NCBI RefSeq assembly: GCF_028401415.2
Contig: NZ_CP171821.2
Coordinates: 372,001 to 436,000, forward strand
Source of the DNA: Glaciecola sp028401415
GTDB taxonomy: Bacteria; Pseudomonadota; Gammaproteobacteria; Enterobacterales; Alteromonadaceae
Direction of reading: 5' to 3'
Length of the DNA stretch: 64,000 bases
This document shows, piece after piece, positions 1 through 8,600 of this stretch (position 1 is its first letter; each line of letters starts with the position of its first letter). The translations under genes were made by a program, and so were the position numbers. Under the pieces are notes generated by a model that saw only the letters and a program-made list of their open reading frames with translations, had not been told where the DNA came from and did not search any database.

Positions 1-1
1 C

Positions 2-895
2 ATAATTAACCGTAAATTGAGTACACAAAAGCCCAGCATTGATTTAAAGCAAGCAGGTCGCCTTGCACTCGTTACTTGCTGCATTTATGCCTTTACACCT
101 CTAGCTCAGGCAGAATCCTGGAACCCGGTTGCAGCAGAATCACTGATTGAACTGCCCGCTAACTTAATTGAAAAGCGCATACAGCAAGATTTTAATATGT
201 CACCCATCGCGTCCGAGCTGCTGAGCATTGAGCAGTCAATCGCAGAGCAAAGCGCACAGATTAAAGCGGTTCAGACACTTGTTGCTGATAGCGCTTCAAC
301 AGAAATGATTCAGGAGAAGGTAGATCTTGTTCAGCTTAAATCTAATTTTTTAGATGATATGCAAGCAGGGCACGAACTTCGAGAAAAGGCCTTGATGCAG
401 AAAATCGACATCTATCAGTCGGTGCTGGATAAAATGTATGACGCTTCCAATCGAGAGAAAAACGAAGCGACCTATCAACTAAAGCAGCAACAAGAGGCAG
501 CGCGTTTGCGCATGGAGAAGGTAATGGCGCAGGTGGATGAAACACTGAGTGCCCAAGGTTACACCGAGCAAAGTCCATACGCGGATGAATTCGCAAAAAA
601 CTTATCAAAGATTGAACAGCTTAAAGACGCGATTAATCAGCATCAAGCTAGTTTGGCTGCGACAGTTGACGGAGTTGAGGTAAGCAGTGAAGAGTATGTA
701 AGACAACTTCTTATCCAATCTGCATCGGAGCAATCTCTGCTTGATCAAGAAGGACTCATGCTTAGCTATATGTCTAAGTTAGTTGCGCTTGACGCTCAAG
801 CACTTGAATACGCGATCAGTGAACAAAACGACGATAACAGCGTGCTCAATACACCAATGACAACGCCAGCCAACTCGGTAGAGCTTTTTTTATGA
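2..895 (+). CDS. Secreted coiled-coil protein, 5'-partial (first gene of ExbB/MotA-like operon)
   Basis: I do not recognise the family. The frame is open to the left edge of the window; the first usable start inside it is a TTG at 17 with no Shine-Dalgarno, so the true start probably lies upstream. About 20 residues after the TTG there is a hydrophobic stretch ending in AQA before ESW, which looks like a signal peptide with type I cleavage. The rest is almost entirely charged or helical, rich in Q, E, K and A, with heptad-like spacing (roughly residues 60-260), so a periplasmic coiled coil is likely. It is followed after 41 bp by another secreted coiled-coil gene and then by an ExbB/MotA-like gene, which suggests a periplasmic part of the same envelope machine. 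Confidence 0.6.
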   Translation: MINRKLSTQKPSIDLKQAGRLALVTCCIYAFTPLAQAESWNPVAAESLIELPANLIEKRIQQDFNMSPIASELLSIEQSIAEQSAQIKAVQTLVADSASTEMIQEKVDLVQLKSNFLDDMQAGHELREKALMQKIDIYQSVLDKMYDASNREKNEATYQLKQQQEAARLRMEKVMAQVDETLSAQGYTEQSPYADEFAKNLSKIEQLKDAINQHQASLAATVDGVEVSSEEYVRQLLIQSASEQSLLDQEGLMLSYMSKLVALDAQALEYAISEQNDDNSVLNTPMTTPANSVELFL

Positions 896-936
896 GCAGG
901 CGTTTTATCGTCGCACCAGTACACAAGGATTAAACT

Positions 937-1359
937 ATGAAAAGCATCAGTCTTACCAATACACTTCGCACTCTTGCCGTATTAGCAATATTTAGCACCA
1001 GTAGTTTTGTTTGTGCCAATACGAATACTGATACAAACATTCTTTCGCTTTCAAACCTTGAGCGAGAGCGCAGCGCATTAATCGCAGATATGCTCGACTT
1101 AAGCTTATCTTTCGACCAACGTCATGAAAAATTGTCTAAACGCCAGCGACAGCTTACGGATATGGAACGTATGGTGATGCGAGATGAACGACTGCTTAGC
1201 TCGACCAACTTTGCGGTAAAACGCGCTTTTAACGAATATGAACTCACGTTTTTAGTCCATGCAGGTGCAGAGAATCAACAAAGCGCAAGCGCTCAGTGGC
1301 TTGATATGATTGATTTTGATAGCGCTAGCGTGCTCAACGCGAAAGTAGGTCGTCGCTAA
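937..1359 (+). CDS. Small secreted coiled-coil protein
   Basis: A 140-residue protein of unknown family. The ATG has a good ribosome binding site (AAGGA at about 925-929). The N-terminus is a clear signal peptide (hydrophobic residues 10-25, ending near VCA-N). The mature part begins with a Thr/Asn-rich spacer and then a highly charged helical region (LERERSALIADML, followed by RHEKLSKRQRQLTDMERM) typical of a coiled coil. Its stop overlaps the start of the ExbB/MotA-like gene (TAATG at 1357-1361), so the two are probably translationally coupled. Inference: a periplasmic partner of the membrane protein encoded next. Confidence 0.65.
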   Translation: MKSISLTNTLRTLAVLAIFSTSSFVCANTNTDTNILSLSNLERERSALIADMLDLSLSFDQRHEKLSKRQRQLTDMERMVMRDERLLSSTNFAVKRAFNEYELTFLVHAGAENQQSASAQWLDMIDFDSASVLNAKVGRR

Positions 1360-1985
1360 TGAACGCTAAGGGCGTGTTGAAGCAAGCTCCGATGCCACCG
1401 CCAGCGTTACTACGAGGCGTCAAACTCTTGTACTGGCTCGGAGGAAGTTTGGTCATTGCGCTGGCATTAACCAGTTTTGCCATGCAAATGAGTTTGCCGG
1501 ATATTTTGGCGCAGCTACAACGTTTGTTTGGCATAAGTTTCATCGTCTTGTTTTCACTTTTAGTCGCTATAAACGCCTGGGCTTTGGCACATCTGTATTT
1601 ACTGAAACCTAAAAGCTCTCAAGGCGCTGACTATTCAGGTGCGAAGTCTTTGGGGGGGCCACAGCAGGATAAGCGTATGAATATCTACCATAAAAAAGCG
1701 CTATGGGCAGAGGTGGGTATGCAAGCAGCGAATGGTATCTCTACCTTAGCGCTTACTTTCACCTTATTGGGGATTAGTCTGGGTATTGGTAGTTTAGCGA
1801 ATCAAACGCTTTCGCCTGAAACGGTCAATGGCATTATCTCCGAGCTAACAGCTCAATTTTCTATGGCATTTATGACAACGGTAGTCGGGCTGCCAACGGC
1901 GACATTGTTCCGTGCATGGGTCAGTATTTTGACACTGCAAATATGTCCGAATGAGCACACAGATTTAACGGCGATTCAGGAGTAA
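1359..1985 (+). CDS. ExbB/TolQ/MotA-like membrane protein
   Basis: A 208-residue integral membrane protein. Four hydrophobic segments lie near residues 24-46, 57-82, 125-148 and 168-192, with a polar region between the second and third. The last two resemble the pore helices of the ExbB/TolQ/MotA proton-channel superfamily: TLALTFTLLGISLGIG matches the 'T-F-LG(T)-GI' helix, and AFMTTVVGLPTATLFR matches the 'A-TT--GL--A' helix. In characterised members these helices line a channel that turns proton flow into movement of a partner protein. No standard ExbD or MotB gene follows; instead two unrecognised single-pass proteins do. The assignment is by motif only, but the Thr/Gly pattern is specific enough to be fairly confident at superfamily level. 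Confidence 0.65.
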   Translation: MNAKGVLKQAPMPPPALLRGVKLLYWLGGSLVIALALTSFAMQMSLPDILAQLQRLFGISFIVLFSLLVAINAWALAHLYLLKPKSSQGADYSGAKSLGGPQQDKRMNIYHKKALWAEVGMQAANGISTLALTFTLLGISLGIGSLANQTLSPETVNGIISELTAQFSMAFMTTVVGLPTATLFRAWVSILTLQICPNEHTDLTAIQE

Positions 1986-1987
1986 AA

Positions 1988-2533
1988 ATGAAAGCATTAT
2001 TTTTTCTTGTTACCCTTTGTGGCATTATTTACTTAGCCGCAACATCAATGATGAATGAAACAAGCCTGGCTTTTTTCTCATCTAAACCTGGCAATACGGC
2101 CGCGCAAAACACTCGCTTAAATGCAAGCGATAGGTCTGATGATGACCAGGCAATGGTTAACACCGCACCAGAAAGAATTGAGCTAGCAGATAAGCTTAGC
2201 TTATTAAGTGACCGACTCGATTCCTTACATACAAAACTTGATGCGCTCGCATCAGGAAAAGAATCTTCATCAAGCATTCATGCGCAAACGACCGTATCGG
2301 ATGACGTAAAGGAACTAAGTGAAAACGCTTCAGATGACATTGAAACATCATCACCAGAAACTACCCTGTACACCGCCTTAAAACCGGTAAAAGGCATTAC
2401 TATTGAGCAAGATTCAACATCTTCGCAAACTCATATTTCTGAGGTGAAAACAAATTCGCTCTTAACGCAACAAACGCAGCTTCGAGATATCGCGACTAAG
2501 CGTCAACTTGCCGCTTTAGATGCGCTTCGCTAG
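1988..2533 (+). CDS. Single-pass membrane protein with coiled coil, possible motor partner
   Basis: A 181-residue protein whose ATG lies 2 bp after the ExbB/MotA-like gene; its ribosome binding site (AGGAG at 1978-1982) is inside the end of that gene. It has one N-terminal hydrophobic helix (residues 3-19) followed by a polar Ser/Asp/Thr-rich segment, a leucine heptad stretch (KLSLLSDRLDSLHTKLDAL, about residues 69-87) and a second short helix at the C-terminus. By position and topology it could act like ExbD/MotB, but it lacks the Asp normally found in the transmembrane helix of those proteins: the helix here has no acidic residue. I therefore leave the function open. Confidence 0.55.
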   Translation: MKALFFLVTLCGIIYLAATSMMNETSLAFFSSKPGNTAAQNTRLNASDRSDDDQAMVNTAPERIELADKLSLLSDRLDSLHTKLDALASGKESSSSIHAQTTVSDDVKELSENASDDIETSSPETTLYTALKPVKGITIEQDSTSSQTHISEVKTNSLLTQQTQLRDIATKRQLAALDALR

Positions 2534-2569
2534 TATTTTTGCGGCTTTAACTGCTAAGCGTTTTTTGCA

Positions 2570-3466
2570 ATGAAAATATTGGTAGAGGATATTACGAATC
2601 GAACTGAGGTCATCGAAAAGGGCGCGCAAAATAGCAAAACCCATCAATTTGCTTGGGGCATTGCAAGTTTTGTAGTGGTGCTTTTTGTTTATTTGTTGAG
2701 CACTTATTTAGATAAAATTGAACTCGATACGGTTGACGACAAAAGGTTAAACGATTCGATTACGGCACAGCAAGCGCAAATGATACAAGCAAAAGCGCAC
2801 AGTACTTCAGCTTCTCATCTTCCACAGATAAACATTGCCCGCGTCAAACTGCCCGAGGTACCTTTACGAAAAAACGATTCCTCACCGTCTTTGAATGCGG
2901 ACATTGCCAGGTCAAAAAAGGCCTTAAAAAAACCGCTCGACGCTGCATCTAATACCTTAGGAAAGGGTGCCGATACAACTGCCCAACGCAAACCCGTTTC
3001 GGAGGTTTTGGCTGCCGACATTATTGAAGATATGCCTTCAGTGCAATTGCAAATTCAGATGCCTTCGAACACACGCAAACGCCAAACACTTATTCAATTC
3101 CTGTATAACTGTGTGGGGATTGGTTTAGCCGCTGTTAATGAGAAAAACCAGTTGATGCCACTGACCGACTTACCTACGTCGCCCAGTCGCATTATGCGTA
3201 GATTGACTGGGCAATTAAGTGCCCGCGAGTTGAATTTAAGAAATGCTTATGCGCCGTCCATGGACCTCGTTAGAATTTATCCTGCAAGCTTTGATATGCA
3301 ACTTGCCCAGTATATTTCCGAGGCGTTAGTACTAATTAATGCGAATGAGCTTCGCTCTTTTCGAGCAACTTATGCTTTGAATCATCGCCAGCTTGAGTTA
3401 AACAATATCGTCATTAATCAGCAAGATATTAATCAAAGCTGGGATCTGAAGAAGAACTGTTTATAA
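2570..3466 (+). CDS. Single-pass envelope protein with conserved-looking C-terminal domain
   Basis: A 298-residue protein of unknown family. A cytoplasmic tail of about 27 residues is followed by one transmembrane helix (FAWGIASFVVVLFVYLLS, about 28-46), then a long low-complexity linker (residues 55-150, rich in Lys, Ser, Ala and Pro) and a compact C-terminal domain (about 165-298) containing LYNCVGIGLA and ending in a Cys near the C-terminus. The layout (short cytoplasmic tail, TM, Pro/Lys linker, folded periplasmic domain) is the architecture of TonB and TolA, but I do not see a TonB C-terminal YP motif. It is 36 bp downstream of the previous gene in the same direction. Confidence 0.55.
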   Translation: MKILVEDITNRTEVIEKGAQNSKTHQFAWGIASFVVVLFVYLLSTYLDKIELDTVDDKRLNDSITAQQAQMIQAKAHSTSASHLPQINIARVKLPEVPLRKNDSSPSLNADIARSKKALKKPLDAASNTLGKGADTTAQRKPVSEVLAADIIEDMPSVQLQIQMPSNTRKRQTLIQFLYNCVGIGLAAVNEKNQLMPLTDLPTSPSRIMRRLTGQLSARELNLRNAYAPSMDLVRIYPASFDMQLAQYISEALVLINANELRSFRATYALNHRQLELNNIVINQQDINQSWDLKKNCL

Positions 3467-3518
3467 TCGTGTTTGAGTTACAGCTTCAGTATGCATTTTA
3501 GAAGAGTGAAACGTCCCT

Positions 3519-3938
3519 ATGACATCCTTCTCACTTGAAACAGCTAACCTTGGTAGAATGTTTGGTTTAAGCGCAAAAGTATGGGTTTGTTTGTGCTTGT
3601 TATTCAGCTACTTTATCAATGCCTCTGTTAACCCTAGTCACGCTTCGGCACAGGGTTTTCATTTAACTTTTGAAAATTTTACGCCGAAACAAATCAATCA
3701 AGTGATGGTGTTTGCAACTCGCTTTAAAGCATATGAGCAGTATGAAGTGCTCTCACAGCATCAGTTAGCTACGCAAATCGATTATCAGTCAGATATTACT
3801 GGTGCCTTGTTAAATTACAATTTTGAACAAACCTTTGCGGAGCTTAAATGGGAGGTTGTTTCTCAGCAGCAGGGAAACGCTTACTTGTTTTCTTTCGTTC
3901 AAATTGAGCCTGAACCAATTCCATATCAAGTTTGGTAG
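3519..3938 (+). CDS. Small secreted protein of unknown function, last gene of the operon
   Basis: A 139-residue protein with a hydrophobic signal segment (WVCLCLLFSYFINA, about 22-35) that probably ends near HASA-QG. The mature domain, about 90 residues, has an alpha/beta look: a helix (PKQINQVMVFATRF) followed by short strands and a second helix ending in ELKWEVV. This resembles the small alpha-beta-beta modules seen in outer-membrane assembly factors, but I cannot name a family. An alternative start at the ATG at 3558 would give a shorter, more typical signal peptide. It sits 52 bp after the TonB/TolA-shaped gene and no further gene follows in the operon. Confidence 0.5.
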   Translation: MTSFSLETANLGRMFGLSAKVWVCLCLLFSYFINASVNPSHASAQGFHLTFENFTPKQINQVMVFATRFKAYEQYEVLSQHQLATQIDYQSDITGALLNYNFEQTFAELKWEVVSQQQGNAYLFSFVQIEPEPIPYQVW

Positions 3939-4086
3939 CGCCTAATTAAAAGCGGGCCTATGCTTAGTTATTGAATTGATCGATCGAAAGGTAAACAAGC
4001 TAAGTAAGAACCACTAACACATGACTAATTGAAACCTGTCAGCACGTTGGGCGTGGGTCAATCAATTCTAAAGTAGTAATAGGCGT

Positions 4087-5454
4087 ATGACTTCGACACT
4101 TCCCAATGCGAATGACCTTTGGTTCTTACCCCTTGGTGGAACAGGCGAAATTGGCATGAATCTCAACTTATACGGTCACAGCAAAGCGTGGCTGATGGTT
4201 GACTGTGGTGCTAGCTTTCAATCTCCTTTGGATCCGAAGGATGATAGCAACCCAAAAGCAAAAACCTACGATGTGGTTGCCCCTGATGCCAGTTACATTG
4301 AAGCCAGAAAAGACTCACTTTGCGGCATTGTGTTAACGCACGCACACGAGGACCATATCGGCGCCGTGACTTCAATTTGGCCCAATCTAGCTTGTCCAAT
4401 TTACGCTACGCCATTTACCGCCGAAGTGCTTCGGCGTAAGTTTTATCAAAAGGGCATGTATGAGGACTTGCCCATTCATGTTGTTGCGCCAAATACGACC
4501 TTAGATATTGGACCATTTACCGTGACTTGGCTAGATATCACTCATTCATTACCGGAACCCCAGGCAATCAAAATTACTACCGCCGTGGGCACTATATTTC
4601 ACACCGCAGATTGGAAAATTGACAAAAACCCTGTGCTGGGTGTGCCGTTTGATCCCAGCGTATTTCATTCAATGAGCAAAGAAAAAGTACTCGCCATGGT
4701 CTGTGATTCCACAAATGCGCTACGAGATGGATATTCTGCCTCAGAAAAAAGTTGCGAAAATGGCCTCGGCAAAATCATTAGTCAAGCCAAGGGCAGGGTA
4801 GTGGTATCTTGCTTTGCGAGCAACGTTGCCAGGCTCATCACCATTGTAAAAATTGCGAATTTAAATGGTCGCTATGTTGCATTGTTTGGAAGATCTTTAG
4901 AAAACATGGTGAGCATTGCCCGCCGCTGTGGGTATTGGCCAGATGAACTGAAGTTAACTCATCGCAGGCACATAGGCTATTTACCGCCGCACGAGGTGCT
5001 GATAATAGCAACCGGAAGTCAAGGTGAACCCAGAGCAGGTTTGGCTAAACTGGCGAGTAATGAACATCGAGACTGCGACTTGGATGAAGGTGACACGGTA
5101 ATTTTTAGCAGTATCGTTATTCCTGGAAATGAAAAGCCTATCTCAAAAATTGTTAATACACTGAAGTCACGCGGGATTGAGGTGATTCAGTCGGAGTCAT
5201 GTAATGAAACTATCCACGCAAGCGGGCACCCATGCAGAAACGACTTGATAGACATGTATGGTTATGTAAGTCCTCAGGTGGCTATTCCGGTGCATGGTGA
5301 GGCGCAGCATATGATTGCCAATGCTGAAATTGCGAAGACAACGGGAGTTCCTAAACAATTAACCGGCAAAAATGGCGATCTTTTTATACTTAAGTCACAT
5401 ATATCGATAAAGCGAAATTTCGTAAAAGCTGGAAGGGTAGCCTTATCTAACTAG
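4087..5454 (+). CDS. RNase J-like metallo-beta-lactamase-fold ribonuclease
   Basis: A 455-residue protein of the RNA-processing metallo-beta-lactamase family. The N-terminus carries LGGTGEIGMN, and the zinc-binding motif THAHEDHIG supplies His85, His87, Asp89 and His90; a further zinc ligand region is GTIFHTADWKID. The beta-CASP part is visible as the segment with CDSTNA, the Lys/Glu-rich middle and HASGHPCRNDL, and the motif IPVHGEAQH closes the active site. Family members are 5'-3' exo- and endonucleases acting on mRNA and rRNA. The length is that of the shorter proteobacterial forms, which lack the C-terminal domain of Bacillus RNase J. The gene stands alone between the envelope operon and a signalling gene. 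The start has no strong ribosome binding site. Confidence 0.8.
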   Translation: MTSTLPNANDLWFLPLGGTGEIGMNLNLYGHSKAWLMVDCGASFQSPLDPKDDSNPKAKTYDVVAPDASYIEARKDSLCGIVLTHAHEDHIGAVTSIWPNLACPIYATPFTAEVLRRKFYQKGMYEDLPIHVVAPNTTLDIGPFTVTWLDITHSLPEPQAIKITTAVGTIFHTADWKIDKNPVLGVPFDPSVFHSMSKEKVLAMVCDSTNALRDGYSASEKSCENGLGKIISQAKGRVVVSCFASNVARLITIVKIANLNGRYVALFGRSLENMVSIARRCGYWPDELKLTHRRHIGYLPPHEVLIIATGSQGEPRAGLAKLASNEHRDCDLDEGDTVIFSSIVIPGNEKPISKIVNTLKSRGIEVIQSESCNETIHASGHPCRNDLIDMYGYVSPQVAIPVHGEAQHMIANAEIAKTTGVPKQLTGKNGDLFILKSHISIKRNFVKAGRVALSN

Positions 5455-5645
5455 CTGAAATTTCGTAAGTTTACAATTAGTTAAGTGTATCAGTTTTATG
5501 AAATAGGAACTTCTAGTTCAAAGTTGTGTAGGTCTAATTCACTGTTTTTTCTGACTTTATTCGAAAAATGACGAGGAAAACTGGTTTTTGAAGCATAGCA
5601 GTTATGATATTGTAAAAATTAATTCCAGCAGTAAAAATTGAAAGG

Positions 5646-8600
5646 ATGCTTGACGCTGGCGAAATCAGTAAGTGGTATTCGTTTATGCAAGTCTTGATCA
5701 GAATTGTCCTGCTAACACTTCTTTTTGTTTTAGGACCAATTACAAATTCCAAAGCCAATGAGCTTACACCAAAGCTCATCGATCCTCGTCTTCAGTTTCT
5801 TGACACCAGTAGTGGTCTTTCTCAAGACTCAATCCATAAGCTGCTTGTCGATCAAGAAGGTTTCCTATGGATTGGCACAGACGAGGGCCTTGACCGCTAT
5901 GATGGTGAAACGCTTATCCATGTGCACGGTCGCAATGCGCTTCTGAAAAGCAACCCCGTTTACAACATTTTTGAAGTCAATGAACGTTATCTTTTGCTTT
6001 CGACCGGTGCGCACGGCTTAGTAAAGTTTGATAAGTTCGCACGTGAGAGCGAAATTATACTGAGCCCCAAGTATCGCTTCGATGATCAGTGGCCACAATA
6101 TTCTGATGCTATTATTCATGCCAATTCAAAGGTTCCCGCTGAACAAAGTGCAATACAGGTTTTTGTGGCTTTTAACGAAGATATTTTCATTGTTGAACCG
6201 CTCACAAACAACAGTAACAAAGTGTTCAGTCTTAGTGATCAACAGGTCAACAATGGAGAAAGCATTCGAGCAATCTTTCGCCACGAGTCCTCTTTGTTTA
6301 TTGGCACAACCAAAGGTTTATGGGCATACAGTTTAGACAGCAAGGTTTCGCATCGTGTTAGACATACCGAAAGTATTAGCGATGACGCAATTAACGTAAA
6401 AAGCCTGGCGTTGATTGACGGTGATCTTTGGATCGGAACCGTAGAGGGTCTGTATGCGCTTGATATTGCGCAAACTTTAAAGCACATTTATTCTGATTGG
6501 GAAGCACCGGTAATTGACGTCATCGATGCAAATAGAAATATTTGGGCAATTTATCAATCCAAAAGCGGTGATATTTATGTGGGCACTGACCTTGGTTTGT
6601 TCTTGACTGAAGCCGGTGCAGGTTCACTTGATTACTTGTTCAAACCATCAAAGCACTACCAAGCCATTTTTTATACTGACGTCCTAAACATAGCAGAGGA
6701 TGCTGCAGGCAATATATGGATGGGAACGCATGCCAGCGGCGCCTTTTTGTGGTCGCCACAAAGCCTCATGTTTGAAAACGTGTATGCAAATCGTATCTCT
6801 GAGCGTGATGAATCATTAAGCAACAACAACATTTTCGCGCTTCATCAACAGTCTAGCAGAGCGCTGTGGGCGGGAACAAGCAATGGCCTTAATCGTTACG
6901 ATTTATACTCTGGCAGCATTGAACAATTCTTGGTATCTAGTAATAACGATGCCGCTTACACGTCGTCGGACATCGTTCAAATTCAACAGGCATCTCCACA
7001 AACACTCTGGGTGGCTCATGGTGAAGGTATCAACGAATTTGACACCACAAGCGGTGAGTATCTGTCAAATAAGCGCTTTGGCGAAAAAGTCGAACAGCTT
7101 TTCAGTCAATATACTCATTCAGTATTTGTTCACCCTACAGGCGGGATTTGGGTGAGTAATGAAAGCGGGATTTATTTGGTTAACTTGCAAACTAAAGACT
7201 ACAAGAGAATTGCGCTTCAGGTACAGAGGGACATGAAGAGCGCCGGAAATATGAATAGCTTTATTGGCTATGATGCACCCAGCAATCAGCTTATGGTTGC
7301 TGATACCGCTCAACTTTGGGGCATTCACCTTGATACTCTCGAGCCCCAAATGCTTCATAGCGCAGTGCCTGATGGCGCATCGATTATGACCATGCCCAAT
7401 AGTTTTACCAGAGACCGAAACGGCAGAGCTTACGTTGCCTATTCAGGGATTGGTATTTATCAGCTTGATGGCGCTGATTTTTCGCAGCAGGCGCTGTTAA
7501 ACACTGACAACATATTGCCCACAGATATTGTTTATGGACTCTCGTTGGATGAGAAAGGCGACCTCTGGTTCTCTTCGCATTCTGGTATTCACTCGCTAAA
7601 CACCGACAGAAAAATGGTCTCAAGTTTCGACTTTATGCACGGCATGTCCTCGTCAGAGTTCAATGACGGCGCGGTGGCTACCCTTATCGATGGAAGGTTA
7701 GTCTTTGGTGGAAATTTAGGATTTACGATGTTTGATCCATTGTCATTGGATGCGGCTACGGCCCACACTTCAAAAACGCCGGTGATAACTGAGATTAGTC
7801 TTGGGTCAAGAAGTCTAAACTTACCATACACAAACTTATCAGGGCAGCAGATTGATCTGCAAGCACAAGACTATGGCCTGACCATAAGCTATAGCTTGCT
7901 GAATTTTGGTCACTCAAATCTGGATAAGTTTCAATATACGCTATCGAGCGGCTCAAAAAGCACGACATATCCGGTTACCAGCAATAAGAGTTTTCTCTTA
8001 CCTGATCTTCCGCCGGGTTACCATCAGCTCACCATTACCAATATTGGGGCAGATTCGGATAAAGATTCATCATCCACAGTTACCTTTTTTGTGAAGCATC
8101 CGCGATTTGCTTCTCCCCTCGCTTACGTGATCTATGGCCTTATTGTTTTAGCTGTTTTAATTTTCATCGGGTGGAGACGACATAGATTACAAGCGGTATT
8201 AAGTGCAGCTCATCTGAAGGTAAATGAATACAACGCTCGGTTGACGAATGCTCTTAGAGCCAGTAACTCAAATATCTGGGAATGGCGCAGTGACACAAAC
8301 TCGTTTTTTGGTGCGCGAATTAAAGAAAGCCTGGGTGCAGATTATGAGACTATGCATTTTGATGATTATGTAGCATGTATTGATGCGGATGAGCGAAGCC
8401 ATTTTCTCAAGAGTTGGGAGACATTTTTATCAGGTGATGAAGCGCTTTTAGATATTACTTACAGCACCTCGGTTGACAATGCACAACGACGAAACTGGTT
8501 TAGAGATGTTGGCAGCAAGAAAATACTCAAAGATGGCACTGTTTCGGTCATCGGCACTTACACAAACTTCACTGAATCGATGGCATCAAAAGAGAAGTTA

